This document shows, in pieces, positions 1-6,934 of a DNA stretch of 12,317 bases. Where the stretch lies: contig DKKL01000001.1 in the NCBI GenBank assembly GCA_002455255.1, positions 8,985 through 21,301 of the forward strand. The letters run 5' to 3'. How positions within the stretch are numbered: position 1 is the stretch's first letter; every line of letters starts with the position of its first letter. The notes beneath the pieces are model-generated. The model did no database searches and was not told where the DNA came from. It worked only from the letters and a program-made list of their open reading frames with translations. The stretch comes from Candidatus Tepidiaquacellales bacterium UBA6667. GTDB lineage: Bacteria > Bacteroidota > Ignavibacteria > Tepidaquicellales > Tepidaquicellaceae. A program made the position numbers and the translations under genes.

Positions 1-1
1 A

Positions 2-307
2 ATTGACGAAAGAAATATGAGTTTGATTATTCATTATGAGCTTGGAAATTTCCAATTGCTTGAAAGCACTGTTCATGCTCACAGAAAATATTTCAAACAG
101 AATAAAGTACTTTCTAAAGACAGGAAAAAAACCTATATCACTTTCAATACATACTTTAGCAGAATCGTAAAACTTTATGGATATAGAAATCATATTTACA
201 TAAATAATTTTATATCTGACGTTAAAAATGAATCAAATCTCTTATTCAGAGACTGGTTTGTAAACAAAGCAAAAGAATTACTTCAAAATAGAAGATTGAC
301 TGCATAA
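2..307 (+). CDS. C-terminal fragment of an unrecognised protein, cut by the window edge
   Basis: The frame is open from the first bases of the window through to the TAA at 305-307. An ATG lies at 17-19, but codons for I-D-E-R-N run into it from the edge without a stop, so this is more likely the tail of a longer protein than a complete 96-residue one. The visible part is rich in Lys, Asn, Tyr and Phe and looks mostly helical, with phrases such as YELGNFQLLESTVHAHRKYF and the end WFVNKAKELLQNRR. I recognise no domain, signal peptide or membrane segment. From memory, similar helical tails occur on hypothetical proteins of Bacteroidota/Ignavibacteria, but I cannot confirm that here. It is followed by a 79-bp gap holding a hairpin and then murI on the same strand. 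Function is unknown. Confidence 0.65.
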   Translation: MDERNMSLIIHYELGNFQLLESTVHAHRKYFKQNKVLSKDRKKTYITFNTYFSRIVKLYGYRNHIYINNFISDVKNESNLLFRDWFVNKAKELLQNRRLTA

Positions 308-347
308 TTTATATTTTTCTGAATGTGCAGATTTTAATATATATTTT

Positions 348-397
348 TTTGAGAGCAATTTGTTTAATTTATTAAAAAATTATTAATTGCTCTCAAA
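348..397 (+). repeat. 13-bp perfect inverted repeat (hairpin) covering the murI start
   Basis: The arms are TTTGAGAGCAATT (348-360) and AATTGCTCTCAAA (385-397), exact reverse complements separated by 24 nt. An inner stem, TAATTT (365-370) with AAATTA (377-382), can extend the structure. The predicted murI TTG start (387-389) lies inside the 3' arm, so in mRNA the start codon would be base-paired. It is not a standard intrinsic terminator: on neither strand does a T-tract follow the stem, since AAATCC follows on plus and an A-run follows on minus. It could be a translational control element, a processing site, a small dispersed palindrome or an operator. The structure is directly visible; any role is inference. 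Confidence 0.6.
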
Positions 398-1202
398 TCC
401 CTCTCCGAAAAATCCAATTGGTATATTCGATTCAGGAATAGGCGGATTAACCGTTGCGAAATCAATTTTTGAACAGTTACCTTCCGAAGACATTATATAT
501 CTTGGAGATACAGCAAGACTTCCTTATGGCACTAAATCAAGAGAAACAGTAATATTATATTCAATAGAATGCGTAAAATTTCTTTTGAAGAGAAAAGTTA
601 AAATGATTATCATCGCCTGTAATACTGCATCTTCAGTGGCGATACCATTTCTAAAAAAAATCACAAAAATTCCGGTTATTGGAGTAATAGAACCGGGAGC
701 AACAGCAGCTGCGAAAAATACCATTAAAGACAGAATAGGAGTTATAGGAACCAATGGAACAATAAACAGCAAAGCTTATGATTTAAATATTCAAAAAATT
801 AATAAAAAAATAAAAGTTTATTCTCAGGTCTGCAGCTTATTTGTTCAGCTTGCAGAAGAAGGATGGACTGATAATAAAATTACCGGATTAATTTGCAAAG
901 AATATCTCAGTCCGCTTAAAAATAAAAATATTGATACGGTTATACTTGGATGTACACACTATCCTGTTTTAAAAAAACCTATACAAAAAACTTTAGGTAA
1001 AAATATAAAATTAATTGATTCCGGATTTGAAACGGCAAAGGAAGTGAAGAATATACTTCTAAAGAAAAAACTTTCGAACACAAAAAATAAGAAAGGAAAT
1101 CACCGGTTTTTTGTGACTGATTATCCGAATAAATTTCAAGAAGTATCTGAAAGATTTTTAGGTCAGAAAATTTTAGATGTTAAAAAAATAAAACTAAACT
1201 AA
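387..1202 (+). CDS. murI: Glutamate racemase
   Basis: Interconverts L- and D-glutamate in the cytoplasm, supplying D-glutamate for peptidoglycan. Hallmarks visible in the 271-residue product are the N-terminal PIGIFDSGIGGLTV (residues 10-23, with the active-site D15-S16), YLGDTARLPYG (38-48), the first catalytic cysteine in ACNTAS (C78) and the second in GCTHYP (C189, followed by H191). Length is normal for the family. The start is TTG at 387. The codon just before it (384-386) is TAA and no ATG lies between it and the conserved PIGIFDSG block, so TTG is the only reasonable start. There is no Shine-Dalgarno sequence, and the start sits in the 3' arm of a 13-bp inverted repeat. pyrE begins 2 bp after the stop, so the pair is almost certainly co-transcribed. 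Confidence 0.93.
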   Translation: MLSNPSPKNPIGIFDSGIGGLTVAKSIFEQLPSEDIIYLGDTARLPYGTKSRETVILYSIECVKFLLKRKVKMIIIACNTASSVAIPFLKKITKIPVIGVIEPGATAAAKNTIKDRIGVIGTNGTINSKAYDLNIQKINKKIKVYSQVCSLFVQLAEEGWTDNKITGLICKEYLSPLKNKNIDTVILGCTHYPVLKKPIQKTLGKNIKLIDSGFETAKEVKNILLKKKLSNTKNKKGNHRFFVTDYPNKFQEVSERFLGQKILDVKKIKLN

Positions 1203-1204
1203 AG

Positions 1205-1783
1205 ATGGAGCAGGAAAAAGTATTAGAGATATTTAAAAAAACCGGAGCTTTACTTGAAGGTCATTTCATCTTAACTTCAGGATTTCACAGTCCAAATTAT
1301 TTTCAGTGTGCAAAAGTTTTACAACATCCTGAATATAATACACTCTTTGCTTCTGAGATAGTAAAACATTTCAGCGGAGATGAAATTGATACTGTTATTA
1401 CTCCTGCTGTAGGCGGGATAGTCCTCGGGACTGAGATTGGAAGACAATTGAACCGAAAGACAATTTTTGCAGAAAGACAAAATGAAATGATGACACTGAG
1501 GAGAGGATTTGAAATTGAAAAAGGTGAAAAAGTATTAGTTTGTGAAGATGTTGTAACTACAGGCGGAAGTGTCTTTGAAGTGATTGAAGTTGTAAAAAAT
1601 GCAGGCGGCATAGTAGCAGGAGTTGGATTTATAATTGACAGAAGTAATGGAAAAATTAATTTCGGAGTAAAACAATTTAGTCTTGCACAAATAGAAGTTA
1701 TAAAGTATTCAGAAAGTGAAATTCCGGATTGGCTTAAAAATATACCTGTTTCAAAACCTGGGTCAAGAGGATTAAAAAAATAA
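1205..1783 (+). CDS. pyrE: Orotate phosphoribosyltransferase
   Basis: Transfers the phosphoribosyl group of PRPP to orotate, giving OMP in de novo pyrimidine synthesis. The 192-residue product has the typical PyrE opening (GALLEGHFILTSGFHSPNYF, residues 14-33), the PAVGGIVLGTEIGRQL segment (67-82), the catalytic-loop region FAERQNEMMTLRRGFEI (88-104) and the PRPP-binding loop VLVCEDVVTTGGS (110-122). Length fits the short bacterial form without a fused OMP decarboxylase. The ATG lies 2 bp after the murI stop. The upstream ACTAAAG is not a convincing ribosome-binding site. No terminator is visible after the TAA, and the next gene starts 90 bp later with its own possible promoter. Confidence 0.95.
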   Translation: MEQEKVLEIFKKTGALLEGHFILTSGFHSPNYFQCAKVLQHPEYNTLFASEIVKHFSGDEIDTVITPAVGGIVLGTEIGRQLNRKTIFAERQNEMMTLRRGFEIEKGEKVLVCEDVVTTGGSVFEVIEVVKNAGGIVAGVGFIIDRSNGKINFGVKQFSLAQIEVIKYSESEIPDWLKNIPVSKPGSRGLKK

Positions 1784-1827
1784 GGAAATAATTCACACAT
1801 TTATAATAAGGAATTTAATGAGTATTT

Positions 1828-1856
1828 TTGTAATAATTTTTACCATCCTATATAAT
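1828..1856 (+). promoter_or_regulatory. Possible sigma70-type promoter for the acyl-CoA dehydrogenase gene
   Basis: TTGTAA (1828-1833, 4 of 6 matches to TTGACA) and TATAAT (1851-1856, perfect) are separated by exactly 17 bp in the 90-bp gap after pyrE. Transcription would begin near 1863, leaving a leader of roughly 11 nt before the ATG at 1874. In such AT-rich DNA a TATAAT can occur by chance, and primary sigma factors of Bacteroidota prefer a different pair (TTTG and TAnnTTTG), so this is tentative. Confidence 0.4.
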
Positions 1857-1873
1857 TCAAAATATTAATACTA

Positions 1874-3022
1874 ATGGATTTTAATTTATCAGAAAGAGAA
1901 CTTGAAGTAAAAAAACTTGCACGTGATTTTGCAGAAAATGTAATTAAACCGGTGATTATGGAATATGATGAATCACAGGAATTTCCTATGGATATAGCAA
2001 AACAAATGGGAGAGATAGGTTTCTTAGGAATAATTTTTCCTGAAGAATACGGAGGTTCAGGATTTTCACCTTTAGAATATTGCATTATTATAGAAGAGAT
2101 TTCAAGAATTGATCCTTCAATGGGTTTAACAATTGCTGCTCATAACGGATTATGCACAAATCATATTTATTCATTTGCTAACGAAGAATTAAAGAAAAAG
2201 TATTTACCTGATTTAACTTCAGGGAAAAAACTTGGTGCTTGGGGATTGACAGAAAATGTATCCGGAAGTGACGCCGGAGCTATGGCAACCACAGCAGAAA
2301 AGAAAAACGGAAAATATATAATTAACGGATCAAAATTATTTATAACACATGGTAGTGTTGGCGAAACTGCTGTTGTAACTGCGGTAACTGATAAATCAAA
2401 AGGAAATAACGGTATATCTGCATTTATTCTGGAAAAAGGCTGGAAAGGATTTTCAACCGGTAAGAAAGAAAACAAACTTGGAATGAGATCATCTGATACC
2501 GCTGAATTAATTTTTGAAAATGTTGAAGTACCTGAAGAAAATTTAATCGGAGAATTAGGTCAAGGTTACAAACAAGCATTACAGATTCTGGACGGCGGAA
2601 GAATAGCAATTGCAGCACTTTCGGTTGGAATTGCTCAAGGAGCATTGGATGCTTCAATAAAATATTCAAAAGAAAGGAAACAGTTCGGAAAGACATTATC
2701 CGAATTTCAGGGTACACAGTTTAAACTTTCAGATATGGCAACAGAACTTGACGCTGCAAGATTACTTACATACAGAGCGGCATGGACTAAGATGGAGGGC
2801 AGGGATATAAATCTTCCTGCTGCAATGGCAAAATATTATGCAAGTGAAATTGCTACTAAAGCAACAAATGAAGCAATACAAATTCATGGTGGATATGGAT
2901 TCATAAAAGAATTTCCTGTAGAAAAATTATATAGAGATGTAAAGTTGATGACAATTGGAGAAGGAACATCTGAAGTTCAAAAAATGATTATTGCAAAAAA
3001 CATTTTAAAAATGTTTAATTAA
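1874..3022 (+). CDS. Acyl-CoA dehydrogenase (FAD-dependent, short-chain/butyryl-CoA type)
   Basis: Cytoplasmic flavoenzyme making the alpha-beta double bond in acyl-CoA thioesters and passing electrons to ETF. At 382 residues it is the usual family length and covers all three domains. The helical N-terminal domain contains FPEEYGGSGFSPLEY (55-69). The beta-domain FAD/substrate signature is AWGLTENVSGSDAG (122-135). The C-terminal helical domain contains ERKQFGKTLSEFQGTQFKL, AIQIHGGYGF and the end motif IGEGTSEVQKMIIAKNIL, where E363 occupies the catalytic base position of the short/medium-chain and butyryl-CoA enzymes. Chain length and substrate cannot be read from the sequence. No ETF, thiolase or hydratase gene is adjacent, so a role in fatty acid or branched-chain amino acid breakdown is inferred. 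The ATG is preceded by TACTA without a Shine-Dalgarno, and an intrinsic terminator follows. Confidence 0.93.
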   Translation: MDFNLSERELEVKKLARDFAENVIKPVIMEYDESQEFPMDIAKQMGEIGFLGIIFPEEYGGSGFSPLEYCIIIEEISRIDPSMGLTIAAHNGLCTNHIYSFANEELKKKYLPDLTSGKKLGAWGLTENVSGSDAGAMATTAEKKNGKYIINGSKLFITHGSVGETAVVTAVTDKSKGNNGISAFILEKGWKGFSTGKKENKLGMRSSDTAELIFENVEVPEENLIGELGQGYKQALQILDGGRIAIAALSVGIAQGALDASIKYSKERKQFGKTLSEFQGTQFKLSDMATELDAARLLTYRAAWTKMEGRDINLPAAMAKYYASEIATKATNEAIQIHGGYGFIKEFPVEKLYRDVKLMTIGEGTSEVQKMIIAKNILKMFN

Positions 3023-3044
3023 TTTTAAAATAAATATTAAATTT

Positions 3045-3068
3045 TGCCCGTTGAATGCGGGCATTTTT
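3045..3068 (+). terminator. Rho-independent terminator after the acyl-CoA dehydrogenase gene
   Basis: The stem TGCCCG (3045-3050) pairs with CGGGCA (3058-3063) around a 7-nt loop, followed at once by TTTTT (3064-3068). It is a GC-rich island in very AT-rich DNA, 22 bp past the stop codon. It ends only 12 bp before the ftsY ATG, so it separates the two transcription units or makes ftsY expression depend on read-through or a very short leader. Confidence 0.8.
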
Positions 3069-3080
3069 ATTTAAACTAAT

Positions 3081-4019
3081 ATGTCATTCTTAGATAAATT
3101 TAAAAGATTAAAAGATTCACTCGTAAAGACTAAAGATGATCTTTTTGGAAAAGTTAACAGACTTGTAAATGCTAAAAGAAAAATTGATGATGAATTCCTT
3201 GAAGAACTTGAGGCGATTTTTCTTTCGGCAGATATAGGATATGATACAACAGAAGTAATTATTGAAAACATTAAGGCACGGGCTAAAAGTGATATGTATG
3301 ATTCCGAAGAAGAATTGAATGAATTAATTTACTCTGAAATAAAAAGTATTTTCGCGGAAAATTTATCAGAATTTAAAACATATGATTTTAAAACGGATAA
3401 AAAGCCATTTGTAATAATGATAGTAGGTGTTAATGGTGTTGGTAAAACTACTTCAATTGGTAAGCTTGCATATAATTTTAAAAATGCAGGAAAATCTGTA
3501 TTAATTGGTTCAGCAGATACATTCAGAGCAGCGGCTAATGATCAATTGGAAATATGGGCAAAAAGAGCCGGAGTTGATATTATACAAAAGCCGAATACAA
3601 AAGACCCGGCAAGCGTTGCATTTGAAACCGTAAAAGTTGCTAAAGAAAAAAATACAGATGTTGTGATAATTGATACTGCCGGAAGACTGCATAATAAAAC
3701 TCATTTAATGGATGAATTAAAAAAAGTTAAGAGAGTTATGCAAAAAATTGTTCAGGATGTTCCTAATGAAATTTTTCTTGTAATAGATGCGACTACCGGA
3801 CAAAACGGATTGAATCAGGCAAAAGAATTCTCGTCTGCTCTTGAAGGATTAACCGGAATAATTTTAACAAAACTTGATGGAACTGCAAAAGGCGGGATAG
3901 TTATCAAAATAAACAATGAAATGAAAATACCTGTCAGATTTATAGGTGTTGGTGAACAAATTGATGATTTACAAATATTTGATAATGATAATTTTGTGAA
4001 AGCATTATTTGAAAAATAA
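3081..4019 (+). CDS. ftsY: Signal recognition particle receptor FtsY (SRP GTPase)
   Basis: Membrane-associated GTPase that docks SRP-ribosome complexes for co-translational insertion. The 312-residue product is essentially the bare NG form. The helical N domain (about 1-95) lacks the long acidic A domain of the E. coli protein. The G domain shows GVNGVGKTTSIGKLA (116-130, P-loop), the SRP-family block ADTFRAAANDQLEIW (145-159), DTAGRLHNKTHLMDEL (198-213), TKLDGTAKGG (263-272, base recognition) and the closing FIGVGEQIDDLQIF (287-300). TKLDGTAKGG and DTFRAAA distinguish FtsY from Ffh, and no methionine-rich M domain follows. Start ATG with AAACTAAT upstream and no Shine-Dalgarno. It overlaps the mutL start by 11 bp. 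Confidence 0.96.
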   Translation: MSFLDKFKRLKDSLVKTKDDLFGKVNRLVNAKRKIDDEFLEELEAIFLSADIGYDTTEVIIENIKARAKSDMYDSEEELNELIYSEIKSIFAENLSEFKTYDFKTDKKPFVIMIVGVNGVGKTTSIGKLAYNFKNAGKSVLIGSADTFRAAANDQLEIWAKRAGVDIIQKPNTKDPASVAFETVKVAKEKNTDVVIIDTAGRLHNKTHLMDELKKVKRVMQKIVQDVPNEIFLVIDATTGQNGLNQAKEFSSALEGLTGIILTKLDGTAKGGIVIKINNEMKIPVRFIGVGEQIDDLQIFDNDNFVKALFEK

Positions 4020-5847
4020 AATAAAAATATTATCCCAGGCATTATCAAATAAAATTGCTGCAGGTGAAGTTGTCAACAGACCTGAATCAGTTGTAAAAGA
4101 ATTAATTGAAAATTCGCTTGATGCCGGAGCAACAGAAATAAATCTTATAATTAAAGATGCCGGTAAAGCATTAATCCAGATTATTGATAACGGAACGGGA
4201 ATGAACGAAGAAGATGCACTAATGTGCTTTCAGAGACATTCCACATCTAAAATTAATGAATTTGAAGATCTTGAAAGATTAATAACTCTCGGGTTCAGAG
4301 GTGAAGCCCTTGCATCCATTTGCTCTGTGGCACAGATAGAAATGAAAACTAAAACTGAATCAGAAGAATTAGGAACACTAATAAGAATAGATGGCAATGA
4401 AGTAACCGAAGTATCAAAAACTTCCTGTAACAAAGGAACTTCTATTTCCGTTAAAAATCTTTTTTTTAATACACCTGCCAGAAGGAACTTTCTTAAATCT
4501 AATCATACAGAGTTTAAACATATTTACGAAACATTTATAAAAATAGCCGTTTCAAAACCTGAAGTATCTTTTAGATTTCAAAATAATGATGAAATAATTT
4601 TTGACCTTAAAAAAAATAATTTATTAAACCGACTTACTGATATATTTACAGAAAAATTTACGGATTCATTATTACCGGTTAGCTATGAACATAATATAAT
4701 TAAGTTAAACGGATATATTTCAAAACCAAATTTTACTAAAAAAGCAAAACAGGATCAGTATTTATATTTGAATAACAGGATGATATATAGCCGGAATCTA
4801 AATTTTGCAGTTTATTCAGGATATGATGATTTAATTGATAAGGGAGATTATCCTTCATTTTTTTTATTTATAGATATTTTACCTTCCAAAGTAGATGTGA
4901 ATGTGCATCCATCAAAACATGAAGTAAAATTTGAAGATGAAAGTGCCGTTTTTGGTTTTATTAGAAAAGGCGTAAAAGAAGCATTGAGAAAAGCTGATTT
5001 AATATTTGACGTTAAGTTTGAAGATGTATTGAATTATGAAAATCAGGAAGAAAAATTAATAATGTCTGTATCTCCACCTTCAAATAAAGAGCAAAAATTT
5101 TCTTTTAAAAATAATGAGCCAACTCGAGAAAGAGAATATTCGAAGAATTATTCATCGGGTGCGAATATTCATTCGATTTTAGAAGCATCAAAATTATTCA
5201 CAGAAAAAAATGAAAAGTTATCCACTGAAAGTGATACGGAGAAAAATGTAATCATTCACAAAACAAAATCTGATGAGGAAAAATTTAATATTTGGCAATA
5301 CGGATTAAAATATGTTCTCTGTCAGACAGAAACGGGACTGATGATAATTGATCAGCATGCTGCTCATGAAAGAATTTTATATGAAAAAGCAATTTTAACA
5401 CTTGAATCTCAATCATCATTTTCTCAGCAACTATTAATTCCGATAAATATAGAATTAACAAATATTGATTACAAAATAACCGAAGAGTTAAAAAATGAAT
5501 TTCAAAATCTTGGATTTAATTTCAGATTATTAGATAATAACTTATTAGAACTAACCGGCATACCCTCTGACGTAAGAATCGGGAATGAAAGTAAAATTTT
5601 TCAGGAGCTAATTGACCAATATAAAGATTATGAACTAAAACTAAACCTGGAAAAAAGAGATAATTTAGCAAAATCTTACGCATGCAGATCGGCAATAAAG
5701 ACAGGTGACAGACTAACAGTCCCCGAAATGACAAATTTGATTGATAATTTATTTGCATGTAAAATGCCTTACGTTTGCCCACACGGAAGACCAACCGTTA
5801 TAAGAATTACTACAGATGAATTAGATAAACGTTTTAGCAGAACATAA
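4009..5847 (+). CDS. mutL: DNA mismatch repair protein MutL with intact endonuclease motif
   Basis: Links mismatch recognition by MutS to strand incision and excision. The N-terminal GHKL ATPase carries KELIENSLDAGA (30-41, catalytic E31 and Mg-binding N35), DNGTGM (60-65), RHSTSKI (76-82) and GFRGEALASI (95-104). A low-complexity, Lys/Ser/Glu-rich linker runs about 340-425. The C-terminal domain has the metal-binding motif DQHAAHERILYE (448-459), matching DQHA-X2-E-X4-E, plus ACR (558-560) and CPHGRP (590-595). These define the latent nicking endonuclease of MutL from bacteria without MutH. The start is assigned to TTG at 4009, overlapping the ftsY end by 11 bp. It is the only start-like codon between an in-frame TGA (3997-3999) and the conserved LSNKIAAGEVV block. 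Full length (612 residues) is normal. Confidence 0.96.
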   Translation: MKNKIKILSQALSNKIAAGEVVNRPESVVKELIENSLDAGATEINLIIKDAGKALIQIIDNGTGMNEEDALMCFQRHSTSKINEFEDLERLITLGFRGEALASICSVAQIEMKTKTESEELGTLIRIDGNEVTEVSKTSCNKGTSISVKNLFFNTPARRNFLKSNHTEFKHIYETFIKIAVSKPEVSFRFQNNDEIIFDLKKNNLLNRLTDIFTEKFTDSLLPVSYEHNIIKLNGYISKPNFTKKAKQDQYLYLNNRMIYSRNLNFAVYSGYDDLIDKGDYPSFFLFIDILPSKVDVNVHPSKHEVKFEDESAVFGFIRKGVKEALRKADLIFDVKFEDVLNYENQEEKLIMSVSPPSNKEQKFSFKNNEPTREREYSKNYSSGANIHSILEASKLFTEKNEKLSTESDTEKNVIIHKTKSDEEKFNIWQYGLKYVLCQTETGLMIIDQHAAHERILYEKAILTLESQSSFSQQLLIPINIELTNIDYKITEELKNEFQNLGFNFRLLDNNLLELTGIPSDVRIGNESKIFQELIDQYKDYELKLNLEKRDNLAKSYACRSAIKTGDRLTVPEMTNLIDNLFACKMPYVCPHGRPTVIRITTDELDKRFSRT

Positions 5848-5857
5848 ATTTACTTTA

Positions 5858-6934
5858 ATGGATAAAGTTAACAGCAATATAAATAAAGCATTTACGATTG
5901 ACACTTCAATTTACAATTCAACTGATATTTTCGAACAATCTAAAGAGAAAATATTTGCGAAAAGTTGGCAATTTATAGGTCAAACAGATTTGGTTAAAAC
6001 CCCCGGGCAATGTTATCCGTTCAATTTTATAGATAATTACATAGATGAGCCATTACTTTTGACACGAGATGAGAGCGACCAACTTCATTGTTTTTCAAAC
6101 GTTTGCACCCATAGAGGTAATTTATTAGTTGAAAACCCGTGCAATGTGAAAAATTTGAAATGCAGATATCACGGAAGAAGGTTTGATTTAGCAGGCAAGT
6201 TCAGAGGAATGCCTGAATTTGAAAAAGCAGAAAATTTTCCAACTGAGTCAGATAATCTAACAAAAGTATCCTTTGATTTATGGCAAGAGTTTATTTTTGC
6301 GAGTATAAATCCAATTGCTCCATTAAAATCATTTATTAAGGAAGTACAAGATAGAATGTATTGGTTTGAATTTGATAAACTGCAATTTGACTCTGCAAGA
6401 TCGAGAGATTACCTTGTTAAAGCTAACTGGGCATTATATGTTGAAAATTATCTCGAAGGATTTCACATACCTTATGTTCACAGCAGTTTAAATTCAGTTC
6501 TCGATTATGGAGATTATAGTCAGGAGATTTATGCAAATTCAAATTTGCAATTAGGAATAGGAAAAAAAGGAGAGGAAAATTTTAAATTACCTTCAGGTCA
6601 TATTGATGAAAACAAAAATGTATGTGCCTATTATTTTTGGGTTTTTCCTAATTTAATGTTGAATTTTTACCCGTGGGGTTTATCAGTAAATATTGTGAAA
6701 CCAATTGAAGTTAATTTAACAAAAGTTTCTTTTCTAACATACATTTCAGATTCATCAAAACTTGAGAAAGGTGCAGGTGCCGGACTTGACAGAGTAGAAA
6801 GAGAAGATGAGTCAATAGTTGAAGCAGTACAAAAAGGAGTCAAATCCAGATTTTATAACAAAGGAAGATTCTCCCCTACCCGTGAAAAAGGAGTACACCA
6901 TTTTCAAATGTTATTGTCAGATTTTCTCGGTTAG
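5858..6934 (+). CDS. Rieske-type non-heme iron oxygenase, terminal oxygenase subunit
   Basis: A 358-residue oxygenase alpha subunit. The N-terminal Rieske domain holds the [2Fe-2S] ligands in CTHRG (C83, H85) and CRYHGRRF (C102, H105). The C-terminal catalytic domain holds the mononuclear iron ligands in NWALYVENYLEGFHIPYVH (H203, H208), with D317 in EREDESIVEAVQKG as the likely third ligand. E200 stands where naphthalene dioxygenase has its bridging Asp. A Glu there is known from the carnitine monooxygenase CntA, so the closest types may be quaternary-amine monooxygenases (choline, carnitine, glycine betaine) rather than aromatic dioxygenases. That is inference, and the substrate is unknown. 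No reductase, ferredoxin or small beta subunit is nearby. The start ATG is 10 bp after the mutL stop, so it is probably transcribed with ftsY-mutL. Its TAG overlaps the stop of the opposing E1 gene. Confidence 0.88.
   Translation: MDKVNSNINKAFTIDTSIYNSTDIFEQSKEKIFAKSWQFIGQTDLVKTPGQCYPFNFIDNYIDEPLLLTRDESDQLHCFSNVCTHRGNLLVENPCNVKNLKCRYHGRRFDLAGKFRGMPEFEKAENFPTESDNLTKVSFDLWQEFIFASINPIAPLKSFIKEVQDRMYWFEFDKLQFDSARSRDYLVKANWALYVENYLEGFHIPYVHSSLNSVLDYGDYSQEIYANSNLQLGIGKKGEENFKLPSGHIDENKNVCAYYFWVFPNLMLNFYPWGLSVNIVKPIEVNLTKVSFLTYISDSSKLEKGAGAGLDRVEREDESIVEAVQKGVKSRFYNKGRFSPTREKGVHHFQMLLSDFLG

Noticed and set aside
348..397. The inverted repeat as an intrinsic terminator for the gene ending at 307
   Set aside because: No T-tract follows the stem on either strand, and the 3' arm runs into the murI coding sequence.
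1303..1800. A 165-codon open frame antisense to pyrE
   Set aside because: pyrE on the plus strand has all family motifs. The antisense product is low-complexity Ser/Pro/Ile-rich with no recognisable domain.
1818..1868. A 16-codon leader peptide (MSIFVIIFTILYNSKY) before the acyl-CoA dehydrogenase gene
   Set aside because: It overlaps the candidate promoter, has no ribosome-binding site or attenuator structure, and such short AT-rich frames arise by chance.
2167..2717. Antisense frames over the acyl-CoA dehydrogenase gene
   Set aside because: They mirror a clearly functional gene and their products match nothing I recognise.
3510..5794. Antisense frames over ftsY and mutL
   Set aside because: They are shadows of two complete, motif-rich genes.
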